Shown: piece after piece, positions 33,985 through 44,416 of the stretch
Layout: each line of letters begins with the position of its first letter
Numbering within the stretch: position 1 is the stretch's first letter
NCBI RefSeq assembly: GCF_964275005.1
Contig: NC_092699.1
Span: forward strand, 18,032,901 to 18,096,900
Length of the DNA: 64,000 bases
Direction of reading: 5' to 3'
Source: Diadema setosum
Lineage: Eukaryota; Echinodermata; Echinoidea; Diadematoida; Diadematidae
Program-made: the position numbers and the translations under genes
The notes under the pieces: model-generated
What the model was told of the DNA's origin: nothing
Seen by the model: the letters and a program-made list of their open reading frames with translations, nothing else
Database searches by the model: none

Positions 33985-36900
33985 AATATAAGAAGAGGGC
34001 TGTTGTCTGAGGCATGCGTGCTCAAGTATTACATCACTTACAGGCTACAATTCACTCCATTCAATGATAAACAGAGAGCTTACGTACCCATGAATGTGAG
34101 ATATATCAGGAAGGTATAGAGTCACAGGTTTCTTTGCTTCAATTCTCTCAACCCCCTTCCGTCTGTATGAACAGATCCACAGGGCAAGCCAGTTTGCTAG
34201 AATAAAGAAATGAATGCAGGTTAATCCATTCCTGCACCTCATAGACCATACTATGCTCTGACCACCTCTTATTTGTTAGCCAATGTAAAAGAATGATGAA
34301 GTAAGCTTTTGAAATATCAAACTGAGCTCTGCATTAAAAATGATGACTTGAAAGCAACATCTCAACAACAACTGCGGTAAAGAAATTGTAACGCAGAACT
34401 CATGATACAGACATTAGATTTTGATTGATAAATAATAAATACAATGAACTATGATACATCCTGGTAAACTTTGGAATGATACCAGGGGCCCATTGCATAA
34501 AAGTTACCATTATGGTAACTTTGCCATCCAATGGTAACTACCATGGCAACAATACTCAACAGCCAGTCAAAATCAAGAATTCCATGGAAGTTACCACTGG
34601 ATGGCAAAGTTACCATACTGTAATAGCAACTTTTATGCAATGGGCCCCTGATCCCATTTCAATTGTATGAAGCAACTATGCTAAAAATAAATTGGTAATA
34701 TCAAATGAGAGTCATACATATGAAAGAAATCAAATGGAATGAAATCATGTAAATACAAAATACAAATACACAGCAATTAATCTTTAGCACAAATACTGCA
34801 TCACATATATGTAATGTACCATAGACATTGCTAACATTGGATAATGGATGATAAGTCTAAAAAAGAATCATAATGATGATGATGCTTTGACATCTGAGGA
34901 AGGTCTCTGACAAAATTTGCTTCTGATTTACTGATTAAGTAAATGCCTGAGTGGAGAGGAAGACACTAACCCATTACCACGGCAACGATGAAGAAGGAGA
35001 GGGCCGGAAAGTCCAGACTGGTGCCATTCTTCATCTCTGCCGCTGCATTTAGTGGCACTATGAGCAGCAGGACGAGACGGGAGAAGAATGGTGTCTGGAG
35101 GAAGGAGCTCAGCACAGCAGCCAGGAAGAAGTAGATAGAGTGGAGGGTGCAGGTGACAAGGACTGCCATGTTTTCCCCTGATGAAAGGAAGGAAGACTTG
35201 GGTTAAAAACTACCTTTCTTTCAGATATTACAAAAATTTCTTGTGAAATCAAGATCATTGTGATCTCTTTAAGAAAAAGCATTACTTTAATTGAGATATT
35301 TCTTACATCTGAAAGCAAATAATTGTAATCACATCATAATGAGGTCCAGAGGTGTTCTCAAATCCTGATTTGCTCGATTCAAGGAGCAAAAAAAATAATA
35401 AATGCATATAAAAGAACAACTAAATAATGGAATTTTTAAGTTTCATATAAATTCAGAGAACATCTATAAGCTGTAATAATAAACCTCTAGATGAGGTGAT
35501 GATGTAATCACCTCAAAACTCTCTTATTTGTACACAAGTACTAGTATATATATAAACATTACACAGAATAATACATGTGTTTGGTCGATTGTTTAACAAC
35601 TAAAACCTGTTCCCCACCATCATTGCTAGAATATCACAACACAACAAATATTTAATGCACAAGATGCACAATTTTCTTTTTGATATACTGTCAAATACAA
35701 GGAAATTTGGTGAAAATTTCTATGCAGAACAGTGAGAGATTTCTGAGGCATTGAGGTCAGGTGACTAAAACAGCCCTATCTTTCCCCTAGAGGATGCGAA
35801 GCATGATAAAACTGAAAGCCTTAAATGGCTTAACACAACATAAATGTTCAGATACTCATAAATCAGGATTGATATTTACAACTAAAATCTCTAGTAATAT
35901 CTCATAAGTAAAGGGGAGGTCAGTGTTAACAATGAGAAGATAATTAGGATGGTATGAGTACCACATCATTCCCAGGCTATAAATCAGAACTTCATAGATT
36001 ATGAATCAAATACTTTTTTTCTGATTTCTTGTGACACGTGGTATCAATTTCCCTGAGCTCTCCCTTCTCTAATACCCCTTTCATAAACTCATCCTCCTAT
36101 TATCCGCATAAGAATAATGCGGACAATTCAATAAAAAATGCGTTCACAAACTCTGAAAATAATCCGCATTATTTTTACGAGCGCCCGTCCTGAAAAAGGC
36201 GGATAATCGTCATGGTGACTGCACACGTCCCTCCTGCGGGAAAGACAGGTGACGTTTGACCGCACCCTGGCAATTATCCGCATTATTTGGGTTTGCGTTC
36301 ATAAACTCAAAATCTGGTCCCGACACTGCTATTATGCGGATAATAGAAGGGTCGAAATAATGCGCATTATTCTATCCCCGCTCCGATTTTACGACCAAAT
36401 GTTGCGGATATTATCCGCATTATTGAGTTTATGAAAGGGGTATAAGCCCAAGGTTCATCTGACACATTTGAAAATCAAATTTCCCCCATCCCCCTTCTGG
36501 CGTATCACTTCACTTCACTTCATCTCACCGGTCCACTTGAGGAGCGAGGTGACCCAGCCAAGCTGCTGGTTGATCTCAGCTTGCATTTCTTCCATGACGT
36601 GCAGGAGGTAGGCAATAGTCTCGTTCATCTTGCGCAGGTTCTCCAGGGTGTGCTGGTAGTGGTGAGCCGCCTCTTCCTGGTATGTGTGCATGTACTCCAT
36701 GTTGTGGTCTGCACCACAATAGTTATAGTCCACAACATCAAAAAGAAAGCAATCATGAAATAATAATGACAATAGTGTACTCTTATAAAGCATTCATTCT
36801 ACATATAAAAGATACTCATGGCGCTGTGGAAAATAGAAAGTGAACAAGACAGGATACGTTTCAACATACATTGAAGTATTAGACTGGAATTAAATGTTGC

Positions 36901-39900
36901 TACGGCAAAAATATGCCACTGCTAAAATGCGATAGCATTATTCTCTCAATAGGTCTGTAGTACATCTTGACAATGTGAGATGACAATTTCATATATATGA
37001 TTGGCAAAAAACAAAAATGAAATGAAATGTTTGAAGGTTTAGCACAACTGCAAATGTGTTGAGTGTTTACATTCCTTGAACAAAATTTCATTTGGACTGC
37101 CACATTTTTAAGTGAGCAAGTATTCACAAATTTCAGCATTTTCACTTGACCTTTGACCCTTGCCCTTCAACTCCATGGCTCACAACTTTCCTCAAATAAT
37201 CACTGACTGGTAATATCCAATTTTCATGACAATACTTTGAGCTATTATCAAAATATGGGGGAAAATTGCGACATTTTAAAATCTTCACTTGACCTCTGAC
37301 CCCATGCATGGCCCAAATCTTTTCCTACAGAATCATTGTGCAGTAATGCACATATCTAGTTTGATGAATGGCATACATTCAGTACTCTCCAAGGTATGGA
37401 GAAAATAGTGTAATTTCAGCATTAAATGTAGTAGAGTCTTATCATCTTAACCTGACCTTTGACTGGTTGTGCAGTTACAAGGTGAGTTGACATTTGTTTC
37501 TCAGCCATAAGGAGGTAAGGTAACTTTACGATCAACCCCTGCAGAGTTTTTCCTATACTCTAATTGCATACCAAGCTTGTCCCAGACATCCTGGGCCACA
37601 CGACTGAGACTGGAGAGGTCTTTGAGGAGTTCCTGATGCTTAGCAGCTTGGTCCAGATCCTGGTCCAGCAACTGGCGAGTAGCCTCATCTGTGATTTAAA
37701 CGAAGCAATGGATTCATTTTTCAAGTTCATATCACATATACACTTGTAGATTTAAACTACAACACAGAGTTTGAAAAAAAAAAAAAAAATCATGGACATG
37801 CACTGTAACTATTATCATACCAATTTGTGTGGAAGTAGGGTGGTGTAGTGGACATCATTCTGGACATAGAAACAGGAGATCCCGAGTCAAATCTCACCTG
37901 GTGTAATGTGAGTAGTAACAAGCTAGAAGCCACCACAATTTCTGAAGAAAGCATTAAATTCAATTCTTGCATAATAGACAGATGCACAATAGCCGCGGTC
38001 ACACTGCACGAAACAACACAACGTTTCACTACCTGTCTGGGCAGTGTAACTACAAACTTCTCAAGAGGTTACCAGGGAAACTTCCTGCATGTATTGGGAA
38101 GTTTCTCACTTCTCATGAAACTGCACATAGTTTTGTGTAGTGTGACTGCACACAACTAAAACTTTGAGAAGACTGTCATATGATTAGATCCATTTCATGT
38201 TGTTCTCACACATTGCATATTCTTTTGCACACTGTTGCTCATTTGCAATTTTTACATACATGGAAGATGCACGTTTTTTTTTTTTTGCCGGTATGGAGCA
38301 TGCATGTCAGAGACTAATTTCTCATCTCTGAAGCAAATGTAATGTGTTGTTTTGTTGGTAGTGTGACAGCATGCTCAAACTTCTGGAAGTTTTTGGAAAG
38401 CAAACTACACATAGTTTTAGGTAGTGTGACCATGGCTAATGTGAGCAGAAGATAAGAGGTGTTGAGAAATCAGTCTCAAATTAGGCATTCAAACTGACCC
38501 AGCTGGTGTTTGATGTTGTCCGTCATTTCGGCCAGCTCCTGATGACCTGCAGCTATGAGTGCCTTCTCTCTGGTCAGGTCCCGAATGTTGCTCTCCACGC
38601 TCACTTTCAGTCTGGCCTGAGAGGAGCCTAGGGCCTCCTGGGTCTTGACCAGTTTCTCCTGACCCTCCGAGATGGTCTGCAGGGTATCTGTTGCCATGGC
38701 GCCCAGCTCTTCTTGGCCATTCTGGTTGCAAGACAGCATCAGATCACAAACAGTTGAGTCACTCATAATTATGCATGCTGTCAAACATCTATCATACAGT
38801 AAAACATCTTCATGATGAAATGTTAAGCAGAGATCATATTAAGGTTTGAACTTCTTCAGCATCAGATTCCAATACTCACCAGGGGCATACAATCTGGACA
38901 GAAGCATATAATGGAATACCGTATAGTGATAATGATGTACATATCTTAAACTAGAAAAGCACTCTGAAAGCACAGACCTCTGCCTAGCAGCTCATTTCCA
39001 CCACTGATCTTGTTCTTCCCATGGAGATCAGTGATTTCTACTAATACACACATGCTAAAAAACATCCAATTTCCCAATATAGAGGCCTTCTTTTTATGCC
39101 ATCAGATTACAGCTGCACGGTGTCCCGCCCAAGCAGAGCAGAGGATTGATAACTTTGGATGATTTTGTGGATCATATCCGTGATGCTCCATGAGGGCAAG
39201 AAAATTTTATTTTAAACTCCTGATAATGCACCAATCTATTGATCATGATTTAAACTGGATTGATACACCACGGATGTGGTAAAAAAGAAAAAGTAACAAG
39301 AATCTGGGCAGTAATATCCAGGACAGGTGGGGGATGAGATAACTAATTGGTCCTACCTTGAGGTTTTCCATGAGGTGAAGCTGTCCCTCGGCACTCAAGG
39401 CCAGCTGGTTGACAGCAAACTGGGTCTGCCTCTGGAACTGCTGCTGCCTCACAGAGTAACACACCGACCTGGCTCTGTTGCTAACGATATGGTAGGCATT
39501 CCATGTGTTTGGGTCCATGCCACTAGTGCAGTCAGCTACAGTCTAGAAGGAGGAAAAAGCCCATCTTTAAAAGACTACCATTCTTTATCATTCAGAATGA
39601 TACACACAAAAAAAAAAAACTTCTGGATTCTTTTTTTTTTTAAGTACTTGCTTCTACATTGATGACATCTACATAAAGATGGACAAGTTATATCATATAT
39701 GAACGACTGTACAAGTTGCACAATAAGAATAACTCATTCAATCCTTATCCTCATAGTTCTTCAAAAGTACTTGCTTCTATGTAAAACATACACTGAAGAA
39801 AAAAAATACCTTTCAGAGTACATTTTGTAAGTATTCCAATAATGATGAATTCCAAGATTATGATCTATGTACAACTGAGGGCCCAATGTTTTTCCTGTTT

Positions 39901-42812
39901 TCCTGAAAAGGGCAGGGTTTTCTGATGTCTTGCATCTTGTTGTATTACCTTAGACTTCTCTGAATGTCTAGATGTAACATTTCTGAGATATCCACTGTAT
40001 AATCATCCATTACCATTTTTGTATCTTCTCATCATGTGTGTATGTTTTTATCTTTTTTTCTACAGAGTAATGAGCCTTGGACAGAAATATTGATTTAATG
40101 CAAATCCAAGGCAATACAGTACAAGGACATTTTCACCATGAAAACCGGTTACATGTATTGTATGTTCATCAGCTATGACTAATAAGGACAGTTAAGAAAA
40201 AAAAAAGTGCATTTTAACAACTTTTTGGAGTGGTATCAAGACACCTTGATGCAGAAGAAAGGAAAGAAAAAAACTTGATGCAGGGAAGAAAAAGACAGTT
40301 CTGTAATTTACGTAATAGCTGCTAAGGGAGGTTACAACATGTCAGGATCTAAACACAATATGTATTCTTCTGGAGCAGAGCTAAAAAGAGAGAATATGAG
40401 AGCAAAGCTTTCATTCAAGTTCTAATAGAAATCCATGTCAACACTTGTGACAGGTTCATATATCATGCTATTAAAAGGGAACTGCTGGATGCAGACCATG
40501 TAAATAAAATAATGCATAGTTTTTTAAGAGAGGGAAAACATAAAAATATTGTAAAGTGAAAACAAAACAAACAAACAAAATCAAGGCAAGGCCTTCACAG
40601 CTCACCATGTCATCTGTACACTTGTAGGTGGGCCGTCCCTCAGCTTGTGACTGACAGTTGAGCAACCTCACACCCAGTTTGGCAATCTCTTCCTCTGTCA
40701 TGTCATTGCAGGATGCCTTTAGTTGATACACCACCTGCCCACAGCATAGCACAAAACAGAACAGGAGAGATCAGTTGGACAATTTAAAATGGAGTTTTGA
40801 AAGTTTTTGATGAGTCCAGCACATCTTTTTTTTTTTTTTTTTTTTACTGATAGAATCTACTACAAAGTGAAACAAAAATCAAAAAAAAAAAATTATAAAA
40901 TTGAAACCTAAAAACTAGCAACTGGGATGTGATACTGCCTTTAATTGAATTAATCATTTTCTTCATCATTATTTTTTTAACGAATGCAGGCATCCCTGAC
41001 TTACAATATTAGCTATCTGCAGAGAATATCTGTAGTTTTGCAATATTTACATCATGTACCACCATAAATTTAGTATCCAACATCTGCAAATTCATAGAGG
41101 ACATATCATTTAAAGTAAAAAACACTCCTTGGCTACAACTCTGATGTTGAGATTGGGCTTTCACTAATTGCTAAATAGTTTAAAACCAATCTTTTTAATC
41201 TTTTTTTTTTTGGTTTAGTCTTAAATAAAATGTTACATCCAGATCTGCTGTAAATTGTATGTCTGGTCATCTGGGCCTTACAAGACCCTACTGAGTAGAG
41301 GTTACCTTTCAAAACTTATCAGTTATGTATAATTCACAGTTGTAGCCCTCTATTTAAAATAGTATTACTTACACTTGTAGCAGTCTTAAGAGGCTCTCCT
41401 GGGTTTTAAGTTCAACAGTTTCAAACCCACGTACTAACCCCAAAATATGTCTGTATCTAGTCGTGGGGGATATGTTCCGCGGAGACTGCGTCTGGCTTCA
41501 CAGAATCCCCTCCTATAGTCTACTACGGAGAGCCATAAATGTCAAAAAATTGATTGAAAAAAAAAAAAATCCTCTCGACAGACAGATTTTTCTGTCTAAC
41601 CCATATCCCCTCGATGCTACATTCAGTATGATGGATCCTGTCCAGTACCAAAAAGTACACTTGTGTCTATAAGTAGAAGTACAGAAGAAGTAGAAGTAGA
41701 AGTATCTCTTTTTATTTTGTACTGATAGTCCCAGAATGTTACACATCTACATTGTACACTTGTAGGATCTGAGTCATGACTGTTGCACTGTACAGTGTAC
41801 AAACATAGCTGTTATGTCAACAAAAAAAGAAACAAACAAACAAACAAACATCATACAATTGTAAAACATTTCTACATACAAAATATTTATATAGAGCCTA
41901 CAATGTGTATATATACATGTATATATATCTATATAGATATCAAACAGTCTTTGTCTAAAATGGCATACAAATGCCTAGACAGAAAAATCTGTCTGTCCAG
42001 AGGAGTCTTTTTATATATCATTTTTTTTTTTTTTTTTTACTTTTACGGCTCTCCTCCATTAAAGGAGGGGATTCCGTGAAGCCAGACGCAGTCTCCGCAA
42101 ATTATATATCCCGACGACAAGATACTGTAATTATACAGAACGATCTTTTGGTCAAACAAATGCCCCCTAACCGACGCAAGTCAAGTGCACGGAAGTATGA
42201 AAATAAAACAGAAAGGGATAGAGCAGATACTGGAAATGATGCCCATGATAGACAACAGTGACATTATATTGACCACAAATCTGCAGATTATAAATTACAG
42301 GTGTATTTACCATTGAACATGATGAATATTACAAAACACTGGTTAGACCATTTATAGGTTCCTACTAACGTTAGTTTTATCTATACTAACGTTAATTAAC
42401 TACGATTTGGTAGTCTGATAGTCATAGTCATTGACATTGATACTGAATGGGAATTTAAGTGTCATTGAACTATACAGTAAGTTGATCAAAAATATAGCTG
42501 ATAAACAAATTATGCGTTGACACCCTGCATGTTATTGGCGCATATAGGGCACACATGGCGTACCGTATGGTGGCAAGTGTCCAACTCTGAAAGCCCTGCC
42601 ATTAGCTCTTTCCCGGTGCCGAGAAATCTTTCGTCCGCCGACTTGATCTCAAACGGAACTCGCCTGGCTGGTCCAGCCGCGGTTGTTGTGCTCTGCGGAG
42701 AAGAGGCATCATCCTGCTGATCTGATCGACCAAAAATCCACGAAAGGAAAGCATCTGCATCACATATAAGAACTGCCAATATCACAACTAACACCATCAG
42801 AGGTGCCTTCAT
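30997..42812 (-). CDS. bmb: Brambleberry/Kar5-type nuclear fusion (karyogamy) protein, complete
   Basis: Twelve exons, with every splice phase closing: 42812-42564, 40734-40606, 39542-39357, 38721-38499, 37688-37572, 36708-36529, 35177-34971, 34196-34088, 33309-33159, 32725-32577, 32138-31935 and 31153-30997 (TGA). The product is 686 aa. Residues 1 to about 22 form a signal peptide (MKAPLMVLVVILAVLICDAD). Residues 60-190 are the Cys-rich Kar5/Tht1-type domain, with LSELDTCHH, LGVRLLNCQSQAEGR, MDPNTWNAYHIVSNRARSVC. Residues 190-360 are predicted coiled coil. Three hydrophobic segments lie at about 366-450, then an acidic and Ser-rich cytoplasmic-type tail. The C-terminus has a Cys/His knuckle: C646, C656, C660, C667, H670. 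Family members (yeast Kar5, plant GEX1, zebrafish Brambleberry) act in nuclear envelope fusion at karyogamy; in fish the protein fuses karyomeres during cleavage. Start choice: ATG 42812 directly precedes the signal peptide. It is head to head with the fumarase gene. Confidence 0.93.
32448..32508 (+). repeat. (TTTG)n, poly-T and poly-G runs
   Basis: About seven TTTG units, then T and G homopolymers, inside an intron of the Brambleberry-like gene. Confidence 0.9.
33762..33985 (+). repeat. Compound (GTT)n/(GTA GTT)n microsatellite
   Basis: More than 70 trinucleotide units. Pure GTT blocks flank a GTAGTT block, with a few GCT and GCA variants. It lies in the intron between Brambleberry exons 8 and 9. 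The predicted poly-Val, poly-Asn/Tyr and poly-Thr frames are artefacts. Confidence 0.95.
34483..34650. mobile_element. 168-bp foldback MITE with CAGGGGCCCATTGCAT ends
   Basis: The left end CAGGGGCCCATTGCATAAAA is exactly inverted at the right end (TTTTATGCAATGGGCCCCTG). An inner pair, TTACCAT..GGTAACTTTGCCATCCA and its reverse, makes most of the element a hairpin. It lies in an intron of the Brambleberry-like gene. No clear target duplication was seen. Confidence 0.75.
36073..36442. mobile_element. PIF/Harbinger-like MITE (370 bp)
   Basis: The ends TACCCCTTTCATAAACTCA and its exact reverse complement are flanked by TAA on both sides (36070-36072 and 36443-36445). The 3-bp TAA/TTA duplication is typical of PIF/Harbinger. 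Inside, the motif TTATCCGCAT or its reverse is repeated at least six times in both orientations, a sub-terminal repeat pattern. The interior also has a CpG-rich core. It lies in the intron between Brambleberry exons 6 and 7. Confidence 0.8.
37990..38438. mobile_element. Foldback MITE with TAGCCGCGGTCACACT ends
   Basis: TAGCCGCGGTCACACT at the left pairs with AGTGTGACCATGGCTA at the right (two mismatches). The phrases CATAGTTTTGTGTAGTGTGAC and CATAGTTTTAGGTAGTGTGAC near the middle and the right end show internal repetition of the end, as if two related units were joined. It lies in the intron between Brambleberry exons 4 and 5. Confidence 0.6.
41453..42125. mobile_element. Long-arm foldback element (about 670 bp, 150-bp arms)
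   Basis: The left arm (41453-41620) and right arm (41960-42125) are inverted copies. GTATCT.GTCG, GGAGACTGCGTCTGGCTTCAC, GAATCCCCTCC and CAGACAGATTTTTCTGTCT occur in the same order from each end. The last is itself a small palindrome in each arm. The unpaired middle (41620-41960) is AT-rich. It lies in intron 1 of the Brambleberry-like gene. The superfamily was not identified. Confidence 0.7.
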
Positions 42813-43994
42813 GGTGAATTTCAACTCAAATCACAGCAGTTGCGAAATAATTTTTCTTTTGTGTGTGTCCATCAGGTTTTGAATACAGTCAATCGTCCCC
42901 GTCTTCATTCACAAGCAATACAATGCAATACAAGCGCTTTGATTCTATTCAAAACATTGGCGGGGCCGTTCACACGCTATACGTACGTCCATTGGTGGTT
43001 TGCATGGTAAATATAATGAGATGCAGAGTCTCAGTCTGGACAGGCATTTAAACAGTTCAAAGGTCAGACAGACTCACGTCCACTCTTGAAGGTAAAATCG
43101 TAACAACTTTAGTTAATTTTATGTCTGATTTGTGTCCGAATTTAATCTATGTCATGGATGATTGTAAGAAGCTAAGAGGATAATACAAATGGTAGTGGGC
43201 ATATCTGATTTGAATAGCAGATTTTGTTGGAAGTTCGCAGAAGGTAGGGCCCGACGAAGTACAGTCCCATGCATTCATATTTGTGCTGTGTTTTTATGTC
43301 ATTCCATAATCGCGATGTAGGACCTATGGCTATCATGACCCCGAAAAAAGTGACTGTAATATGTAAATTTAGTTAAGAATAATAATAGATGTTCTCATTT
43401 TTTGTTCTTCTTCTTCCAGTAAAGAGGGAGACTCCGAGAAACTAAGAGTAATTTATACTGACAGTCACCAATATTGCATCAACAAACACTCGACAGTGCA
43501 CGTGCGTGTGAAGCCCTCTCATCACGAGCTCACATAAACAATAGCGACAATGCAAACGTTAATGGTTTTACATGGCATATAATATGGGAAGGGTACCTTG
43601 ACGTTGCCACCCTGCATATCATGGCTGTTTGCGTATAATCTAGAATGAAAAGATACGCTTGGGGTTTAGCGCCATTAGCTATGAAAATAAAAACAAAGAG
43701 ACGAAAAACAAACTCATAAACAAACCAAACTAAAACTATTGTACACTTTATTTTCATGGTTTTTCGTGTGTTCATCGCAAACTGACAAAGTATAGAATGG
43801 GTAGCAAGAACCCTGCATCCTGCGATCTCATTGGTCGAGAGCTATGTGTTGATTTGTACTGGTCGCACGCTGAGTCACAATGGTAAACATGTTATCGCGC
43901 ATTTGTCGCAAGAGTTTGTGCACTTGAAACAAAGGTTCGCCTATTAAGCAAGCATTCACGCACTCAGTACGAGATGCCTATTGGCTAAAACAAT

Positions 43995-44063
43995 CATGCA
44001 TCAGTTTTTACTGGAAGTATAGTTCTGAAGAGAAACCATGCATCCAGTAAAAACTGATGCATG
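43995..44063. repeat. Perfect 21-bp inverted repeat upstream of fumarase
   Basis: The arms CATGCATCAGTTTTTACTGG(A) at 43995-44015 and 44043-44063 are exact reverse complements with a 27-bp loop. A third partial copy (TGCATCCAGTAAA) follows at 44100. It could be a small MITE or a hairpin near the promoter. Confidence 0.7.
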
Positions 44064-44209
44064 GTTTTCGGGCTCTCGTCTATGGCAAGCCAAAAGGAAA
44101 TGCATCCAGTAAATTTGTCATCACGACATCAGGTAACACGATAGAAAAATGGGTTTTTGGCAAGAAAATTACCCAATCTATAAAACAGATAACGCACATG
44201 TCTTTTCGT

Positions 44210-44330
44210 GCGTCAGGCGGAATATAGTGTGCATGCGGTAACTATGGAATTTAGCATAGACCCACTCGGCTTCGCCTCGTGGGTTAAGCATTCCATAGTT
44301 ACCTTGTGCACACAATTCCGACTGATGCGC
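44210..44330. mobile_element. 121-bp foldback just upstream of the fumarase start
   Basis: The arms GCGTCAGGCGGAAT and ATTCCGACTGATGCGC, plus an inner pair GGTAACTATGGAAT/ATTCCATAGTTACC, flank a core containing CGGCTTCGCCTCG. It ends 86 bp before the start codon and so may lie in the promoter or 5'UTR. Confidence 0.6.
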
Positions 44331-44416
44331 TCAGACCTGTGCGTCATTTGTACACTAATACATTGTATATATGGTTGTATATCTGATCATTCTGTGTGTG
44401 TTTTGTTTACTGATAG

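Larger units (their letters stand above)
42813..44416. promoter_or_regulatory. Shared head-to-head upstream region of bmb and fumarase genes
   Basis: 1.6 kb separates the two start codons. Near the Brambleberry side is an inverted CCAAT box (CCATTGGTGG, about 42989). A CpG-containing block with ATTGG and TTATCGCGCATT lies near 43830-43905, in the middle. Toward the fumarase are two foldbacks (43995-44063 and 44210-44330). I saw no TATA box that I would trust. Whether the two genes share elements is not known. Confidence 0.4.

Noticed and set aside
33633..34025. Poly-Asn/Tyr, poly-Val and poly-Thr proteins
   Set aside because: Translation of a GTT microsatellite inside an intron.
34078..34088. 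GTAAGC as donor for Brambleberry exon 8
   Set aside because: It has a better consensus than the upstream GTACGT, but it would shift exon 9 into a frame with an early stop; the GTACGT donor keeps the frame open.
34483..34650. microRNA hairpin
   Set aside because: The perfect ends and CAGGGG..CCCCTG termini fit a MITE better, and there is no sign of a mature miRNA arm pattern.
42822..42824. Upstream non-ATG start of the Brambleberry-like protein
   Set aside because: The codon is TTG; the ATG at 42812 gives a clean signal peptide.
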